53,795 nt of DNA from Paenibacillus sp. oral taxon 786 str. D14 (GTDB lineage: Bacteria; Bacillota; Bacilli; Paenibacillales; Paenibacillaceae): positions 5,882 to 59,676 of the forward strand of contig NZ_GG695974.1 in assembly GCF_000159955.1 (NCBI RefSeq), read 5' to 3'. How positions within the stretch are numbered: the stretch's first letter is position 1; every line of letters begins with the position of its first letter. This document shows, piece after piece, positions 33,777 through 42,103 of this stretch. The notes beneath the pieces are model-generated. The model was not told the origin of the DNA. It worked only from the letters and a program-made list of their open reading frames with translations, and ran no database searches. A program made the position numbers and the translations under genes.

Positions 33777-35540
33777 TTAGTAGCCGCCGCGCCGGAACTT
33801 TAGCGCCCGGCTGATCACCGATTTGTATTCCGTCCGGTTCGTCGTCTTGATGTCGAGCGCCAACCGCACGGCCATTTCCAAGGCGTCCGGGCCGTCGTCG
33901 TTGCGGCCCATCGGGTACTCCTTCATCTGCTGGAGCAGCGTCTTGTGGCGGCGGCTGAACTTCAGGTATCGGTTTTTGACGAACGGTTGCAAGGAGCTGA
34001 TCCGGACGTCCTTGTTCTGCACGCTGCTGATCTCCACGATGGGGAGGTACTCGCCCGCCTCGGCGCTTTTCTTGGCCATCACGTCCTTGAAGTAGTGCTG
34101 AAACTGCACCGTCTCGACGCCGAACTTCATGAGCGGCTTCTTAAAGTCACGCCGCAGCCGCTTGTTCATCTCGATGGCGTCGTCGATGATCACGTCCGGA
34201 TGCCGCTTTTCGATTGAGGCTTCCAGCACGTACATGTAGCCGCTGACCGTATCCTTGGCGATCACGATGATCGAGGACGTGTCGCTCTTCTTGTTCTTGC
34301 CGAGCGATGGGTCGTTTGCCCCCACAAACACGAATTTGCTGGCCGAAAAATCGATTGACGGATCGTCGTCGTAGAAGTCGAACCATTCCTCGTTGAACGT
34401 GCAGGAGTCCGGGTCAATCGGGTCGTTCTGGATCTCCGAATTGAACGATGCCTCGCCCTCGGAAATGCGGATCACCATCAGGTCGTAATAGGAGAGCTTC
34501 GCTTCCCAAAGGACTTCCGTGCCCTCCAGCATGTCGGCCTTGTTGTCCTCGAAGAACGCCCTCGCTTCCTCCTGCCGGTGCGGATTGTCCAGATCGGTAT
34601 AGATCGCTTCCCATGCGTCCCAAAGCGCCTGATTCTTCGCGAAGCTGATGACGCCGCGATACTTGACCGAATGGTATTCCGGATTCTTCAGCACCTTGGA
34701 GAGTAGGGAGTCGTAGTGCAGGATAGTCCCGATATACACGATGTCCGTGTACGTGTCGCCCGCCTTTGAAACCGCCTTGTAAAACCAACTCTCCAGTTTC
34801 TTGCGCTGTTCCAACGTGTTGACGTTCTCGTCGTTTTCCACGTCGTCGAGCACGATCAGATCGGGCCGCCAGTTGCGATGCCGCCGTCCGCGAATCTTCT
34901 TGCCGCTGCCGATGGCTTCGACCTTGATGTCGGTCGAGGTCAGGATGACGCTGCTTTTCCAAACCTTGCCCTTCAAATTGCCGAAGTCCTCGCGGATCGC
35001 CGCGTTTTCCTCAAGCTCTGTCTTAATGTCGGTGAGAAATCCCTCAGCCTGCTCGGAACTGTCCGAGAGGATGATCGGATAGTGCTTGTATCCGTAGACG
35101 ATGGCGTGCAGCGTGTCCTTGAAGGTGAAGTTCGTAGACTTGGCATGCCCACGAGGCGCTGCCGCTGCCCGACGGCACCCTTTGGCGCGCGAAATCCGAA
35201 GCTGGTCGGTAAGCGGGTTCAGCCCTTTCATGACGCCTTTCGTCCAGATCGCGTCGAGCTCTTCGTGGAACTTCGGCGATTCCCGCACGAAATAGTGGGG
35301 GAGATACGCCCGCCCGAAGTAGCCGAGGTCGATGGCAGCGAGCCGCTTCCGCAAGCCGCGCGATCCCGTCAGCTCCGCGCCGCTTTTGTATTCCTTCCAG
35401 AGCTGTCTGCGCAGGTCGCCGTGTTCTTCGTTGCGCAGGCAGTACGCTTCGAACAACTCTTTTTGGAACTGGGCTGATTCCTTTTCCTCGCGGCCAATAT
35501 CCTCGTCGAGCTGCCGAATGTACTCGTCGAGCTTAATCAT
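33777..35540 (-). CDS. Terminase large subunit (Mu gp28-like)
   Basis: 587 aa. ATPase Walker A-like APRGHAKST, Walker B LIVLDDVEND, then an RNase H-like nuclease with acidic residues (FVGANDPSLG, GVETVQFQHYF, DGPDALEMAV). Packages phage DNA headful-wise and, in Mu-like phages, starts near one end and takes host flank. Follows the DUF3486 small subunit with an 8-bp overlap. Confidence 0.92.
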   Translation of the reverse strand: MIKLDEYIRQLDEDIGREEKESAQFQKELFEAYCLRNEEHGDLRRQLWKEYKSGAELTGSRGLRKRLAAIDLGYFGRAYLPHYFVRESPKFHEELDAIWTKGVMKGLNPLTDQLRISRAKGCRRAAAAPRGHAKSTNFTFKDTLHAIVYGYKHYPIILSDSSEQAEGFLTDIKTELEENAAIREDFGNLKGKVWKSSVILTSTDIKVEAIGSGKKIRGRRHRNWRPDLIVLDDVENDENVNTLEQRKKLESWFYKAVSKAGDTYTDIVYIGTILHYDSLLSKVLKNPEYHSVKYRGVISFAKNQALWDAWEAIYTDLDNPHRQEEARAFFEDNKADMLEGTEVLWEAKLSYYDLMVIRISEGEASFNSEIQNDPIDPDSCTFNEEWFDFYDDDPSIDFSASKFVFVGANDPSLGKNKKSDTSSIIVIAKDTVSGYMYVLEASIEKRHPDVIIDDAIEMNKRLRRDFKKPLMKFGVETVQFQHYFKDVMAKKSAEAGEYLPIVEISSVQNKDVRISSLQPFVKNRYLKFSRRHKTLLQQMKEYPMGRNDDGPDALEMAVRLALDIKTTNRTEYKSVISRALKFRRGGY

Positions 35541-36090
35541 CGGCCATCATCTTTTCCTTGGCTTTGGAGAGCACGGCCTTCAGCTCGGCGGCAAGCTGCG
35601 GGTCGGACTTAATCGCGGCCATCAGATCGGCTTCCATGCCCGCGAAAGCCAGTTCGATCTTCTTCTGCATCTCCTGCCGGACGCGATCTTTGTACACCTT
35701 CGTCCGGGAGAGGGCGACCATGACGCGCGCCGCTTTATCGAGCGGCATCTCGTCCCACTCTTCTTGCGCTTGGGCCAGCTTTTTTGTCAGCTCTCCGGCC
35801 ATGATCTGAAGCCCGCCTTCGGTGTAGTCCGCATCCGGGTTCTTCTTGATCAGCTCGATGAGCGCCTTGGTTTGCTCTTGCGCCTCCAGAAGCCGCTGCG
35901 TCGCTCGGCCCACGCGAAGCGCATATCGCCCGATGGCGCTCTTGGAAACGAGGAAACCCTGTTCGTACAGGTATTCCGAAATTTCCTGATACGTGTTTCG
36001 GGTATCCGCCAACATCGCGTCCACTTGGTCTTTGATGTGAAGGGGCAGATCGTCCACTTTCGAACGTGTGCGGCGTCGTTTGTCCGCCAT
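35533..36090 (-). CDS. DUF3486 protein (Mu gp27-like, terminase small subunit)
   Basis: 185 aa. RRTRSKVDDLPLHIKDQVDAML, TYQEISEYLYEQGFLVSKSAIGRYA (helix-turn-helix) and a long helical C-terminus are typical. Recognises phage DNA for packaging. Confidence 0.9.
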   Translation of the reverse strand: MADKRRRTRSKVDDLPLHIKDQVDAMLADTRNTYQEISEYLYEQGFLVSKSAIGRYALRVGRATQRLLEAQEQTKALIELIKKNPDADYTEGGLQIMAGELTKKLAQAQEEWDEMPLDKAARVMVALSRTKVYKDRVRQEMQKKIELAFAGMEADLMAAIKSDPQLAAELKAVLSKAKEKMMADD

Positions 36091-36398
36091 CAGATGTCCA
36101 CTCCCGGATCGTCAGGGCGTGACCCTTCGATCAAGTCCACACCGTCCACGGTCAAGCGGATCGCCGCGTCATTGGCATACGCGTTGTAGCTGTTCACTTT
36201 CTTGTTGGTGAATTCGATGTACCCCTTGTTCACGAGGTAATCCAAGTGCTTCGAGATGTCCGGCGAAACGATGATCCCGTCGGAAATCATCACGTTCACG
36301 AGCTGGCGGCAAAGCAGCGTGTTGTTGAACCCCTTGGCCAGCGAGCGCAAAATGTACCCGCGAACGGCCTTGTTGTGGGCGATGTCCCTATCGTCCAT
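36090..36398 (-). CDS. Winged-helix phage protein (Mu gp26-like)
   Basis: 102 aa. YILRSLAKGFNNTLLCRQLVNVM...ISKHLDYLVNKGYIEF is a winged helix. Genes of this kind lie before gp27 in Gram-positive Mu-like phages. AAAGGAGG precedes ATG. Confidence 0.75.
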   Translation of the reverse strand: MDDRDIAHNKAVRGYILRSLAKGFNNTLLCRQLVNVMISDGIIVSPDISKHLDYLVNKGYIEFTNKKVNSYNAYANDAAIRLTVDGVDLIEGSRPDDPGVDI

Positions 36399-36696
36399 AA
36401 CCCGATCCTCCTTTCAGCAGCCCGTCGTAAATTTTGTCCAGCTTGTTGTCAACGTTGTTGAGCGCACGGATGAAGTCTTCCCGCGTCACGTAAATGAACG
36501 GGAGGTCAGAGCGCAAGTCTTCGAGCTCTTTCTTCAACTCGATGAGCTTTTGCTCCATCTTCTCTTCCGTCTGATCGACGCGCTGGCTGTTCATCCGGAT
36601 TTGTTCCTTCATTTCGGTGATGGTCGTTTTCAGGAAGTACCCGATCACGCCGATCCCGAGCATGGTGGCCGTTTGAATGATCCAGGACAGTTCCAA
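36388..36696 (-). CDS. Membrane-anchored coiled-coil protein (holin-like partner)
   Basis: 102 aa, TTG start behind AAAGGAGG. One membrane helix (3-23) then a long coiled coil (ITEMKEQIRMNSQRVDQTEEKMEQ) to a short basic tail. Next to the holin gene. The shape fits BhlA/XhlA-like lysis accessories, though the family is not certain. Confidence 0.7.
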   Translation of the reverse strand: MELSWIIQTATMLGIGVIGYFLKTTITEMKEQIRMNSQRVDQTEEKMEQKLIELKKELEDLRSDLPFIYVTREDFIRALNNVDNKLDKIYDGLLKGGSGYGR

Positions 36697-36697
36697 G

Positions 36698-37120
36698 CTA
36701 GATGGCCTCCTTTAGCTCCAAAACCTTGGCTTCGATGGTGTTGCGGATATACGTGTCCAGATCGCCGAGCGTACCCTGTAGCGCTTGGAGATATTCCGGT
36801 TCCAGCGTCTGCACGATCTCGTTGTAGGCTTGTTTCGCGAGCTGCTTCAGTTCCTCGCGGCTCGCTTTGCCACCCTTGACCGCCTCGCGCAGCTCCTTGG
36901 CCGTCGTCTGCTCAATGGCGCGCACCGTCTTGGTGGCCACATCGTCCAGCCGTTTAATCGCCATCAGCACCAGATTCCGCTGCTCGTCGCTTTTGATCTG
37001 CTCCGCCTCGGCTTGCACCTTAGCGATGCCCTTGCGAATGAAAAAGAGCGCGTAGGTGCCCATCAGCGTAATGACAGCCACCGAAAGACTGTGCAGGACG
37101 TCTTGAAGGGTTTCTTGCAT
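36698..37120 (-). CDS. Phage holin, LLH-like
   Basis: 140 aa. One N-terminal helix (VAVITLMGTYALFFIRKGIA), then an amphipathic helical domain (KQLAKQAYNEIVQTLEPEYL) as in LLH holins. Releases endolysin to the wall. AAGGAGG precedes ATG. First gene after the terminator, so probably first of the late operon. Confidence 0.85.
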   Translation of the reverse strand: MQETLQDVLHSLSVAVITLMGTYALFFIRKGIAKVQAEAEQIKSDEQRNLVLMAIKRLDDVATKTVRAIEQTTAKELREAVKGGKASREELKQLAKQAYNEIVQTLEPEYLQALQGTLGDLDTYIRNTIEAKVLELKEAI

Positions 37121-37144
37121 GGTTATTCCTCCTTCGCTTTGGCA

Positions 37145-37193
37145 AAATAAAAAAGCTACCTGTGCAGGCGTATCGCCTATCTACAGGTAGCTT
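37145..37193 (-). terminator. Terminator between the early and late phage operons
   Basis: AAGCTACCTGT / ACAGGTAGCTT with an inner GGCG/CGCC stem. TTTTTTATTTT follows the stem on the minus strand. It sits between the Mor-like activator and the holin. Confidence 0.88.
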
Positions 37194-37244
37194 ATACCAG
37201 CTTTCGCGATTGATTTAGTTGGAGGAGTCCACGACAACGGCCCT

Positions 37245-37553
37245 TCAGAACAGGGTAAGCTGTCGGTCGTCCTCCTCGGGCACCGGCTTCAACCCCTCGC
37301 AAATTTCCCGGATCGTCCGCTCGTTGAGCGCGTACTTCTTTGCCAGTTCATGATGATTACGACCGTCGTACTCTTCGCGGATTTTCTTGTCGCGCACGGG
37401 GCGCAAGAAGAAGGAAGGGGCTGGGATGTAGAACTCATCGCCGTGGACGTATTCGGCCAGCTTCAGCAGATTGTCTATGCCAATCAGCTCGGCGATGGGT
37501 CGATATCGCTCCGGTATCATCTCCATCGTCAGTTCTTTTGCCAGATGGTTCAC
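37245..37553 (-). CDS. Mor/C-family transcription activator
   Basis: 102 aa, GTG start behind GGGGGTG. MIPERYRPIAELIGIDNLLKLAEYVHGDEFYIP is the Mor dimer domain, then helix-turn-helix IREEYDGRNHHELAKKYALNERTIREIC. In Mu, Mor switches on the middle promoter and C the late ones. Only one such gene is seen here, just before a terminator, so it may directly control the late operon. Confidence 0.92.
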   Translation of the reverse strand: MNHLAKELTMEMIPERYRPIAELIGIDNLLKLAEYVHGDEFYIPAPSFFLRPVRDKKIREEYDGRNHHELAKKYALNERTIREICEGLKPVPEEDDRQLTLF

Positions 37554-37607
37554 GGCGTCACCCCCAATTATAACCTGAACGTCAAACGATTGAATAGCCC
37601 TGCGGGC

Positions 37608-38342
37608 TTAGGACTGGACGGGAATCCCTGCCGCCTTGCGGACTTCGTTGGCCAGACGGTGGAACTCATCCCGCGCTTCCTTCGATTCGGTGGCCTTCCA
37701 AGCGGCACCGAGGAAGGCGATGATCTTTTCGGCGTCTTCCGGTTTCATCTTCGGTTTCACCCCCCAAAATCCTTCATTTCCATAGGATTCGTTCAAGTCC
37801 AACGCGAGGTTGATGCCCGGCAGCCTCGTGTCGTTCTTGTGCTGCCAGATGTTTGCGTGCTGGCTGCGCTTGCCACGACTCCATGCGTAGGTCTGCCAAA
37901 AATGCTGCGCCGCTCCGCGCCGGGCCATTTCTTCGATGACGGCGTAGGAGCCGTAGACGCCGACCGCGTAGCCTTTCACTTTCTTTGCCGCCGCCCGCAA
38001 ATACTGTTCGATGGCGTTGAAGTCCTTCGGCTGCGCGTCGTAGTCAACGGCAAAATAAATCGCGCTGCCGGGCGGCTGGCCAATCAGCACGGCCTCGTTG
38101 TACGCTTCTTGGCCGTCTACTTCTCCGGCGGCTGCGCCGCCAGCAGGGCGCGAGGCGGTAGTTTCGAAGACGGAGCCGATCTGCATGCCCGCCGCCTTGA
38201 TGCACTCGACTTCCGCTTTCGTCAGGCGCTTCCATGCGTAGCGTTGCGGGACGAGGTACCGGATGACGAACTCGTATCCCGCCGCCGCGATCTGCTTGGC
38301 GAGCTGGGCGGTGAGGGGAGTGGCGCAATCAATCCCTTTCAT
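37608..38342 (-). CDS. Endolysin with DUF1906 glycoside-hydrolase-like domain
   Basis: 244 aa from ATG 38342 (MKGIDCATPL). The ATG at 38354 sits right against AAAGGAGG and is less likely. GIDCATPLTAQLAKQIAAAG, YLVPQRYAWKRLTKAEVECI, AIYFAVDYDAQPKDF and YAVGVYGSYAVIEEM mark the Rv2525c-like TIM barrel used by phage lysins to cut peptidoglycan. No signal peptide, so it needs a holin. It lies upstream of the Mor gene rather than after it. Confidence 0.88.
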   Translation of the reverse strand: MKGIDCATPLTAQLAKQIAAAGYEFVIRYLVPQRYAWKRLTKAEVECIKAAGMQIGSVFETTASRPAGGAAAGEVDGQEAYNEAVLIGQPPGSAIYFAVDYDAQPKDFNAIEQYLRAAAKKVKGYAVGVYGSYAVIEEMARRGAAQHFWQTYAWSRGKRSQHANIWQHKNDTRLPGINLALDLNESYGNEGFWGVKPKMKPEDAEKIIAFLGAAWKATESKEARDEFHRLANEVRKAAGIPVQS

Positions 38343-38487
38343 CGCGTCCTTCATCCTCCTTTCCGATGGGTGTAACGATGGCTCCTTCATGGCCGCAATC
38401 TTCGCAAACGAATTTGCCGACGCCTTTCTCGAAGGAGCCCACGAATCGTTGATCGCCATAACACTTCGGGCAGATATCCATGTTCAT
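38329..38487 (-). CDS. Small zinc-ribbon protein
   Basis: 52 aa. Two Cys pairs, DICPKCYG and FVCEDCGH, frame a zinc ribbon. Start AAAGGAGC-ATG. Ends 14 bases inside the endolysin gene, whose ribosome site lies in this frame, and overlaps the gene before by 4 bp. Probably nucleic-acid or protein binding. Confidence 0.75.
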   Translation of the reverse strand: MNMDICPKCYGDQRFVGSFEKGVGKFVCEDCGHEGAIVTPIGKEDEGRDERD

Positions 38488-38714
38488 GCTCCTTTCGGTT
38501 CAAATTTGATTTCAAGACGGCGAGCCGCCTCATCGTATTGGATTGACTCGATCACCCGGTCGCCCTCGCGCTCAAGCTGAAGGTACAGGCTCCGCAGGCT
38601 CACCGCCGCCGAGGAGGCGGTCAGGTGCGCGCTGGGGAAGAGGACAAAGCAGAGGTTGGGGTTTTTCGGTGTGGCGAGGAGGTTCGGTTCGGTCTTCGTT
38701 TTCTTCGTGGCCAT
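38484..38714 (-). CDS. Hypothetical phage protein
   Basis: 76 aa from ATG 38714, overlapping the previous stop. Lys-rich start, then LRSLYLQLEREGDRVIESIQYDEAARRLEIKFEPKG, a helix followed by strands. Not recognised. Confidence 0.65.
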   Translation of the reverse strand: MATKKTKTEPNLLATPKNPNLCFVLFPSAHLTASSAAVSLRSLYLQLEREGDRVIESIQYDEAARRLEIKFEPKGA

Positions 38715-39139
38715 CAGTCGACCACCAACTCGATGCTTTTGTTGTTCTTGATCAAATGATTCTTCAGCGAGCGGAAGGAAGTCCAGAATGGTTCGTAATA
38801 CACGTATTTGTTCTTGGCCTGCATTTCTCTGAACATGCGTTTGGAGATTTTCTTGATGTTGGCCATGTCCTTTCTGGAGTAAAAGCTTCTGCTTTTCGGG
38901 CAAAAGAATCGGCGTCGCTCCTCGCAATCTTCGATCAACCATTTGCCGTCGATCTTCCCGTTGATATAAACGGCAATCGCGTTGGTGAATTGTCCGGTGC
39001 GCTGGAGTATGAGCGTCAGCTCGTATCCGTCGCAAACGAGCTTCACCGGGTCATAAAATCCTTTCAGCCTTCGCTCGATGTCTTTCCAGTCCTGCGCAGA
39101 TACAGCACGCGTCACGCGCTGCTTTTCAGCCGTTTCCAT
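38714..39139 (-). CDS. Hypothetical early phage protein
   Basis: 141 aa. A compact alpha/beta domain with many aromatic residues (YDPVKLVCDGYELTLILQRT; AIAVYINGKIDGKWL) and a basic middle (FYSRKDMANIKKISKRMF). Typical of accessory genes in early phage operons. No known family recognised. Confidence 0.7.
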   Translation of the reverse strand: METAEKQRVTRAVSAQDWKDIERRLKGFYDPVKLVCDGYELTLILQRTGQFTNAIAVYINGKIDGKWLIEDCEERRRFFCPKSRSFYSRKDMANIKKISKRMFREMQAKNKYVYYEPFWTSFRSLKNHLIKNNKSIELVVD

Positions 39140-39146
39140 TCAAATT

Positions 39147-39335
39147 TCAATCCCCCTTTACTCCCAAATGCGATAAAGCAATTTCGATATGTTCGAGAGC
39201 GAGGCTTGTTGCCGCGATGTCCTCCGGATCGCGCTCGTTCGCAATCAGGTACATCCGCGCCGTCTCGGCTTGCTCCCGCGCCTTGTTGAGCGTTTTGATC
39301 AGACTGTTCCTGCGGCTCTGGTCATGCTTGTTCAC
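39147..39335 (-). CDS. Hypothetical small helical phage protein
   Basis: 62 aa if started at GTG 39335, 5-6 bases after AAGGAGGG; GTG 39341 overlaps that site. All helical and charged (LIKTLNKAREQAETARMYLI). Unknown function. Confidence 0.6.
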   Translation of the reverse strand: MNKHDQSRRNSLIKTLNKAREQAETARMYLIANERDPEDIAATSLALEHIEIALSHLGVKGD

Positions 39336-39562
39336 CCGCACCCCTCCTTAGATGTTTTTGTCAGCGATTTTGAGAACGCGCGGGCAACCTCTTTGCCTTG
39401 TTTGGTCGAGAGTACGATCACATAGCAGCGCAGATCGCTGTTCCAGCGGATGGTATTGCGCCCTCGTCCGAGACGGTCACACAGCTTATGGAGGTTCCGG
39501 GCGCGTTCGGCTGATACGTAAACATTGCCCCTTGTATCTTGAAAGACCGTGAGTCCTTTCAT
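39332..39562 (-). CDS. Hypothetical small phage protein
   Basis: 76 aa from ATG 39562, which overlaps the end of the DnaC-like gene. The longer upstream frame runs through that gene and is not real. VFQDTRGNVYVSAERARNLHKLCDRLG looks helical and basic. Unknown function. Confidence 0.65.
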   Translation of the reverse strand: MKGLTVFQDTRGNVYVSAERARNLHKLCDRLGRGRNTIRWNSDLRCYVIVLSTKQGKEVARAFSKSLTKTSKEGCG

Positions 39563-40410
39563 GCCATCAGCCCCCGAAACCGGTAGTCCAGCGCCAGCGG
39601 GTCTTCGCCTTCGCGCAGGAGCAAATTGCCGAGATACATTTTGCCCTTCGGACTGCGCGTCCGCTCGAACAGTCGGCCCGCCGTCGCTTTGGAGAGGAAG
39701 CCGATCAGCTCTGCGTAATATTCGCTCGTGTACACGATGGGGAGCTGCTTGCGGTACCGATAGTCGACGATCCCGTAAAATTCCTTCACCCATGTGTCCT
39801 TCTGGCTCTCCTTGCAGATGTCATCCACGACGAGCAGCTCGCAGTTGTAAATGCGCTGGCGAATTTCCTCGACCTTGTACGCGCCGTCCGGATCGTTGTA
39901 ATGCGCAAACCATTCGGTGAAGCTCTGCACCCAGTTGAAGAAGAGCGGGTAGACGCCGTATTGGATCAGCGGGGCGACGGCTGCCGTGATCAGATGCGTC
40001 TTGCCCGAGCCGCTCGTGCCGAGCAGCCCGAACCACGGCACGCCGCGCAAGTCCTTGCCGCTCTTCACGCGGGCGACGAGACCGTCGGAATATTCCTTGG
40101 CCAACTCATACGCCGCCACGACGCGCGGATCGAGGCCGTCGAGACAAAAGTTGTCGAACGTCTTGTGCATCGCGTCCTCGCTCATGTTCGTGGATTTGAG
40201 CATACGCTTCAGCTTCTTGCGTTCGAAGCATTCGCAGCGGTACGCGATGTTGCGATCCGGGTCGAAGATGACGCCGTCGTCCCGGCACTTCGGGCATTCA
40301 TAGACCTTGGAGTCTTCGGCGGAAGGCTGCTTCGGCGCTGATGTCGCGTTTGCCCGCGCTGCTTGCAGCCGTTCCATCATGCCGGACAGCGCTTCTTTCA
40401 TTCCCTGCAT
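39559..40410 (-). CDS. DnaC/DnaI-like helicase loader ATPase
   Basis: 283 aa. N-terminal zinc site CPKCRDDGVIF...CEC (about 38-58), AAA+ core with Walker A GTSGSGKT and Walker B LLVVDDIC. It loads the replicative helicase, here presumably at transposition forks. It sits among early genes, a common addition in Gram-positive Mu-like phages. AGGAGGG precedes ATG. Confidence 0.9.
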   Translation of the reverse strand: MQGMKEALSGMMERLQAARANATSAPKQPSAEDSKVYECPKCRDDGVIFDPDRNIAYRCECFERKKLKRMLKSTNMSEDAMHKTFDNFCLDGLDPRVVAAYELAKEYSDGLVARVKSGKDLRGVPWFGLLGTSGSGKTHLITAAVAPLIQYGVYPLFFNWVQSFTEWFAHYNDPDGAYKVEEIRQRIYNCELLVVDDICKESQKDTWVKEFYGIVDYRYRKQLPIVYTSEYYAELIGFLSKATAGRLFERTRSPKGKMYLGNLLLREGEDPLALDYRFRGLMA

Positions 40411-40660
40411 AAGCCGACCCTCCTTTCAGGTTGCGAAGGATGCCGCGTGTGTAGTTCTCCTTGATGTTCGGGTGCTTTTGCATATGGATGCGGAGTGCCC
40501 GAACGACCAGCTCCGGGTCGTACTTCGCCCAGTATTCCATTTCCCTGCGCTTGATGCCGTCCGAGATTTTGCCCGTGGAACGGGTAAAGCGCACGGTTTC
40601 CCAATACGCTTCGATAACTTTTTGCTGTTCCGGCGTGTATCGGTCAAGCAAGTTTGGCAC
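40298..40660 (-). CDS. Hypothetical replication-module protein
   Basis: 120 aa from GTG 40660, nine bases after AAAGGAGG. The conserved part is NLLDRYTPEQQKVIEAYWET through WAKYDPELVVRALRIHMQKHPNIKENYTRGILRNLKGG, a helical domain seen in proteins paired with phage helicase loaders. Its tail overlaps the loader gene by 113 bp, so the real stop may matter less than the core. Confidence 0.65.
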   Translation of the reverse strand: MPNLLDRYTPEQQKVIEAYWETVRFTRSTGKISDGIKRREMEYWAKYDPELVVRALRIHMQKHPNIKENYTRGILRNLKGGSAYAGNERSAVRHDGTAASSAGKRDISAEAAFRRRLQGL

Positions 40661-40665
40661 TTGGG

Positions 40666-40818
40666 TTATCCTCCTTTCGCATCGCGTTGATCGTTCAGTT
40701 TCCATAAGTACAGCCGGGAAAACAACTCCATTTCCCGCGTCCATCTGGCCGCTGAAATATCCTTTAGCCGTTCGTATACATCGCGGTAATCGATCACGTT
40801 GTTGTGCTGCTTATCCAT
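40666..40818 (-). CDS. Small phage protein
   Basis: 50 aa (MDKQHNNVIDYRDVYERLKD...). Overlaps the end of the gemA-like gene by 8 bp. Its final codons (GCG AAA GGA GGA TAA) form the ribosome site of the next gene, so the two are coupled. Unknown function. Confidence 0.65.
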   Translation of the reverse strand: MDKQHNNVIDYRDVYERLKDISAARWTREMELFSRLYLWKLNDQRDAKGG

Positions 40819-41224
40819 GACGGCGACGCTCCGACCGCAGGACGCCTTTCAGCGATTCGATCAGCGCCCCGGCTTGATTGAACGTGAGCCATTCCAGACG
40901 GACGATTCCGCCGCAGTATTTGTCCATAAACGCCTGAAGGCGCTTCGGGTTGTCAGTCCAGCCCAATTCGCGTTCCAGAGCGCGTATCTTATGAATCTGC
41001 CCCGGCGTCGCCATGCCGGGGCGGCGGATCGTCGCGGCTCGCGTCGGCTGCTTGCCGCCGGTCAAGTGGTCAATCACATTCGCGGCCTGCTGCGAGGAAA
41101 GCGCCTTGATGCTGTCCGAGCCGGTCACAGCGTGAACCAGCTCGTGCAGCGTTTCGTTATCCATCTGGCGTTCCCGCGCCAGCGCGTAAATCTTCTTGAT
41201 CTGCGGGTAGGTGATGCCCTTCAT
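40811..41224 (-). CDS. gemA: GemA-like regulatory protein (DUF1018)
   Basis: 137 aa from ATG 41224 (AGGTGG six bases before). ITYPQIKKIYALARERQMDNETLHELVHAVTG and MATPGQIHKIRALERELGW are clear GemA motifs. In Mu, GemA affects host gene expression and DNA topology. Confidence 0.9.
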   Translation of the reverse strand: MKGITYPQIKKIYALARERQMDNETLHELVHAVTGSDSIKALSSQQAANVIDHLTGGKQPTRAATIRRPGMATPGQIHKIRALERELGWTDNPKRLQAFMDKYCGGIVRLEWLTFNQAGALIESLKGVLRSERRRHG

Positions 41225-41233
41225 GGCGGCCAC

Positions 41234-41746
41234 CTACAGATCGGCGAGTTTCTCGCGGTCTACCTCGTACCAAAACGTATCCTCGACCGTGAGCGACGCC
41301 CCGACCTTCAGGATGTCGTTTTCCGGATACTTCTTCAGGTTGTCCTTGTCGATCTTCTCCGGCGGCTGGATGATGCAGTCCGTCATACCAAACTCCTTGA
41401 GGCGGCGGATGACTTCCGCGAGCTTGGCCGCCGCGCGCGGCAGCACGATCTTCGTGCTCTTGCGGAAGCCCGTCCGCCCGAAATTAATCTCTTTCGTCTT
41501 CTTGTTGCCGAGATCGTCGCGATTCGCTTCTACGAATGCCTTCATCTGGAGCTCCAGCAGCTTGATGCGTTCCTTGTGCGGCTTCGCGCTCATTTCGGCG
41601 GCGAGCTTGATGTCCGAGATTTGGGCGTTCATTTCCGCCTCGATGCGCTCGATGGCGAGCTGGCACTCGCCGATCTCCTTCAGCGTCAAATCCACGTCGT
41701 CCCAGCTTTTGAGTGCCGGTTGATCCGGTATGCGTACTCTTGCCAT
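41234..41746 (-). CDS. gam: Host-nuclease inhibitor Gam
   Basis: 170 aa. Long N-terminal coiled coil (LTLKEIGECQLAIERIEAEM...) then INFGRTGFRKSTKIVLP and a C-terminal VEDTFWYEVDREKLADL. Mu Gam is Ku-like, coats DNA ends and blocks exonucleases such as RecBCD/AddAB. AAGGAGG precedes ATG. Confidence 0.92.
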   Translation of the reverse strand: MARVRIPDQPALKSWDDVDLTLKEIGECQLAIERIEAEMNAQISDIKLAAEMSAKPHKERIKLLELQMKAFVEANRDDLGNKKTKEINFGRTGFRKSTKIVLPRAAAKLAEVIRRLKEFGMTDCIIQPPEKIDKDNLKKYPENDILKVGASLTVEDTFWYEVDREKLADL

Positions 41747-41760
41747 GGGGAAATTCCTCC

Positions 41761-42090
41761 TTATTCAAAATTCGCGAATGCGCCGGGGTCTTCCGTGCCT
41801 TGCGAGACCGGGCGACCGTCCCGGCAGAGAACGGTGATCCCGCGCGTGTGATACAAATCGTTTGCCTCGCCGATGGTCATCCGTCCGAGTCGATCCAGCT
41901 CCTCGCGCGGCATGATCTGGTCGCAGACGGCGGTGTAAGGCGTGCGCTCCAGCGCGCGGCAAACTTCCTGCTCGCTGATTCCGGCGGTGATCGCCGCGAA
42001 CCGCACCGGCGCAGGAAAATGCTTGACGTGCGCAAGGAAGACGTACAGGCGGCTGATGCCGCTTTCGTAATACGGGCTGATCATGGCCAT
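41761..42090 (-). CDS. Hypothetical phage protein
   Basis: 109 aa, between MuB and Gam. Helical, with VRFAAITAGISEQEVCRALERTPYTAVCDQIM, possibly a small DNA-binding domain. Ends with an acidic tail. AAGGAGG precedes ATG. Unknown function. Confidence 0.7.
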   Translation of the reverse strand: MAMISPYYESGISRLYVFLAHVKHFPAPVRFAAITAGISEQEVCRALERTPYTAVCDQIMPREELDRLGRMTIGEANDLYHTRGITVLCRDGRPVSQGTEDPGAFANFE

Positions 42091-42103
42091 GTGGCATTCC
42101 TCC

